NCBI GenBank assembly: GCA_029204225.1
Contig: CM055111.1
Coordinates: forward strand, 46,682,255-46,746,254
DNA: 64,000 bases
Direction: 5' to 3'
DNA from: Diphasiastrum complanatum
Taxonomy: Eukaryota > Streptophyta > Lycopodiopsida > Lycopodiales > Lycopodiaceae
The notes beneath the pieces were generated by a model. It saw only the letters and a list, made by a program, of their open reading frames with translations, was not told the origin of the DNA and searched no databases. Positions 63,441 through 64,000 of the stretch are shown here, in pieces (position 1 is the stretch's first letter; every line of letters starts with the position of its first letter). The position numbers were made by a program, and so were the translations under genes.

Positions 63441-64000
63441 ATTCATCACCTTTATGTAATTTCAATTACATGAAACACTGGGTGATCTTACTTTATTTCA
63501 GAAATCAAATCCAAAAGCTAAAGAAATTCCATCTCAATATCTTGCAGAAAAATAATGCTTCTTGGTATTCTTAGAATATCCATATATTCTAAAATATCAC
63601 AATTCAATTATCTAAAATCTCTAGGGGATCCATCAAGACTCAGACAATTACAACTCACTCCAAAGTACTGCAGTTTACTCTATTGAGTTAATAGTCCCAT
63701 TTCTAGCACCAAATGCAAGAAATCAGCAACTATCCGTATCTTAATAGATTTATCTATCTCCTATAAATTTGGAGATATAGACTGAACTTTGCACACAAGC
63801 ACTTATAGACTACAATCTGTAAGGTAAGCAAATTCCTCATAAGTAAACAATTACTTAATGAAAATGCCTATGAGATCCACACAATCTCAAGTATGTGCTG
63901 GAGTAAAGAAATTTAGAGTTCAACCAACAGATCTAAATCCTTGACTCACCCAATTGATCAAGAATTACTCACTATCTTAAGAATCCTCACACTTCCTTAT
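63441..64000. other. Unassigned end of window
   Basis: AT-rich, no conserved motif found on either strand. By position it should be the upstream part of the minus-strand chromovirus or its decayed remains, but I cannot show it. Confidence 0.4.

Overview
The window looks like a gene-poor, transposon-saturated stretch of a large nuclear plant genome. The evidence is plant-type LTR retrotransposons primed by initiator-Met tRNA (TGGTATCAGAGC) or Asp tRNA (TGGCGCCGTTGCCGGGGA), a CACTA transposon with the plant TNP2/DUF4218 protein, and one host gene with a GT-AG intron. I cannot name the species. Nothing prokaryotic or organellar is visible.

Layout. 1-6180: a 25/72-bp minisatellite, then an LTR of a family called here LTR-S, split by a precisely delimited non-autonomous LTR element (LTR-Na1, 1821-5972, TSD ACTAC). 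6180-13180: minus-strand Ty1/copia element Copia-1, LTR-derived debris, and the tail of a plus-strand copia (Copia-4). 13385-20471: plus-strand Copia-5, whose integrase is interrupted by a 3.45-kb CACTA transposon (13803-17253, TSD TCC). 20472-26675: mostly anonymous AT-rich DNA holding the only convincing host gene, a two-exon PHD-finger gene on the minus strand (22965-23639), with a tRNA-like SINE about 95 bp upstream of its start codon. 26676-30257: two halves of an Asp-primed LTR family (LTR-R) facing each other. 30300-37314: an LTR-S fragment, then Copia-2 (31332-37314) carrying a solo LTR-S inside its RNase H. 37320-43628: anonymous DNA plus gypsy and copia fragments. 43629-54490: an inverted pair of Ty3/gypsy pol remnants (Gypsy-L minus, Gypsy-R plus) flanking Copia-3, followed by copia fragments and a Z-DNA-type microsatellite. 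54512-62535: three LTR-R repeats in tandem separated by two different interiors; the first carries a Ty3-type gag and an inverted copy of the second interior, which encodes an unrecognised protein. 62536-64000: two successive 3' ends of a minus-strand chromodomain gypsy element, then unassigned sequence.

No retroelement here looks autonomous: each has stops, frameshifts or missing domains. The most unusual items are the fold-back LTR-R pair at 26676-30257, the LTR-interior-LTR-interior-LTR array with its uncharacterised ORF present in both orientations (57823-61805), a reverse-transcriptase fragment lodged inside an LTR (33398-33565), an array of hairpin motifs inside LTR-Na1, and two classes of palindromic subterminal repeats in the CACTA element. 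Element names (Copia-1 to -9, Gypsy-L/R/G, LTR-Na1, LTR-R, LTR-S) are local labels, not database names.
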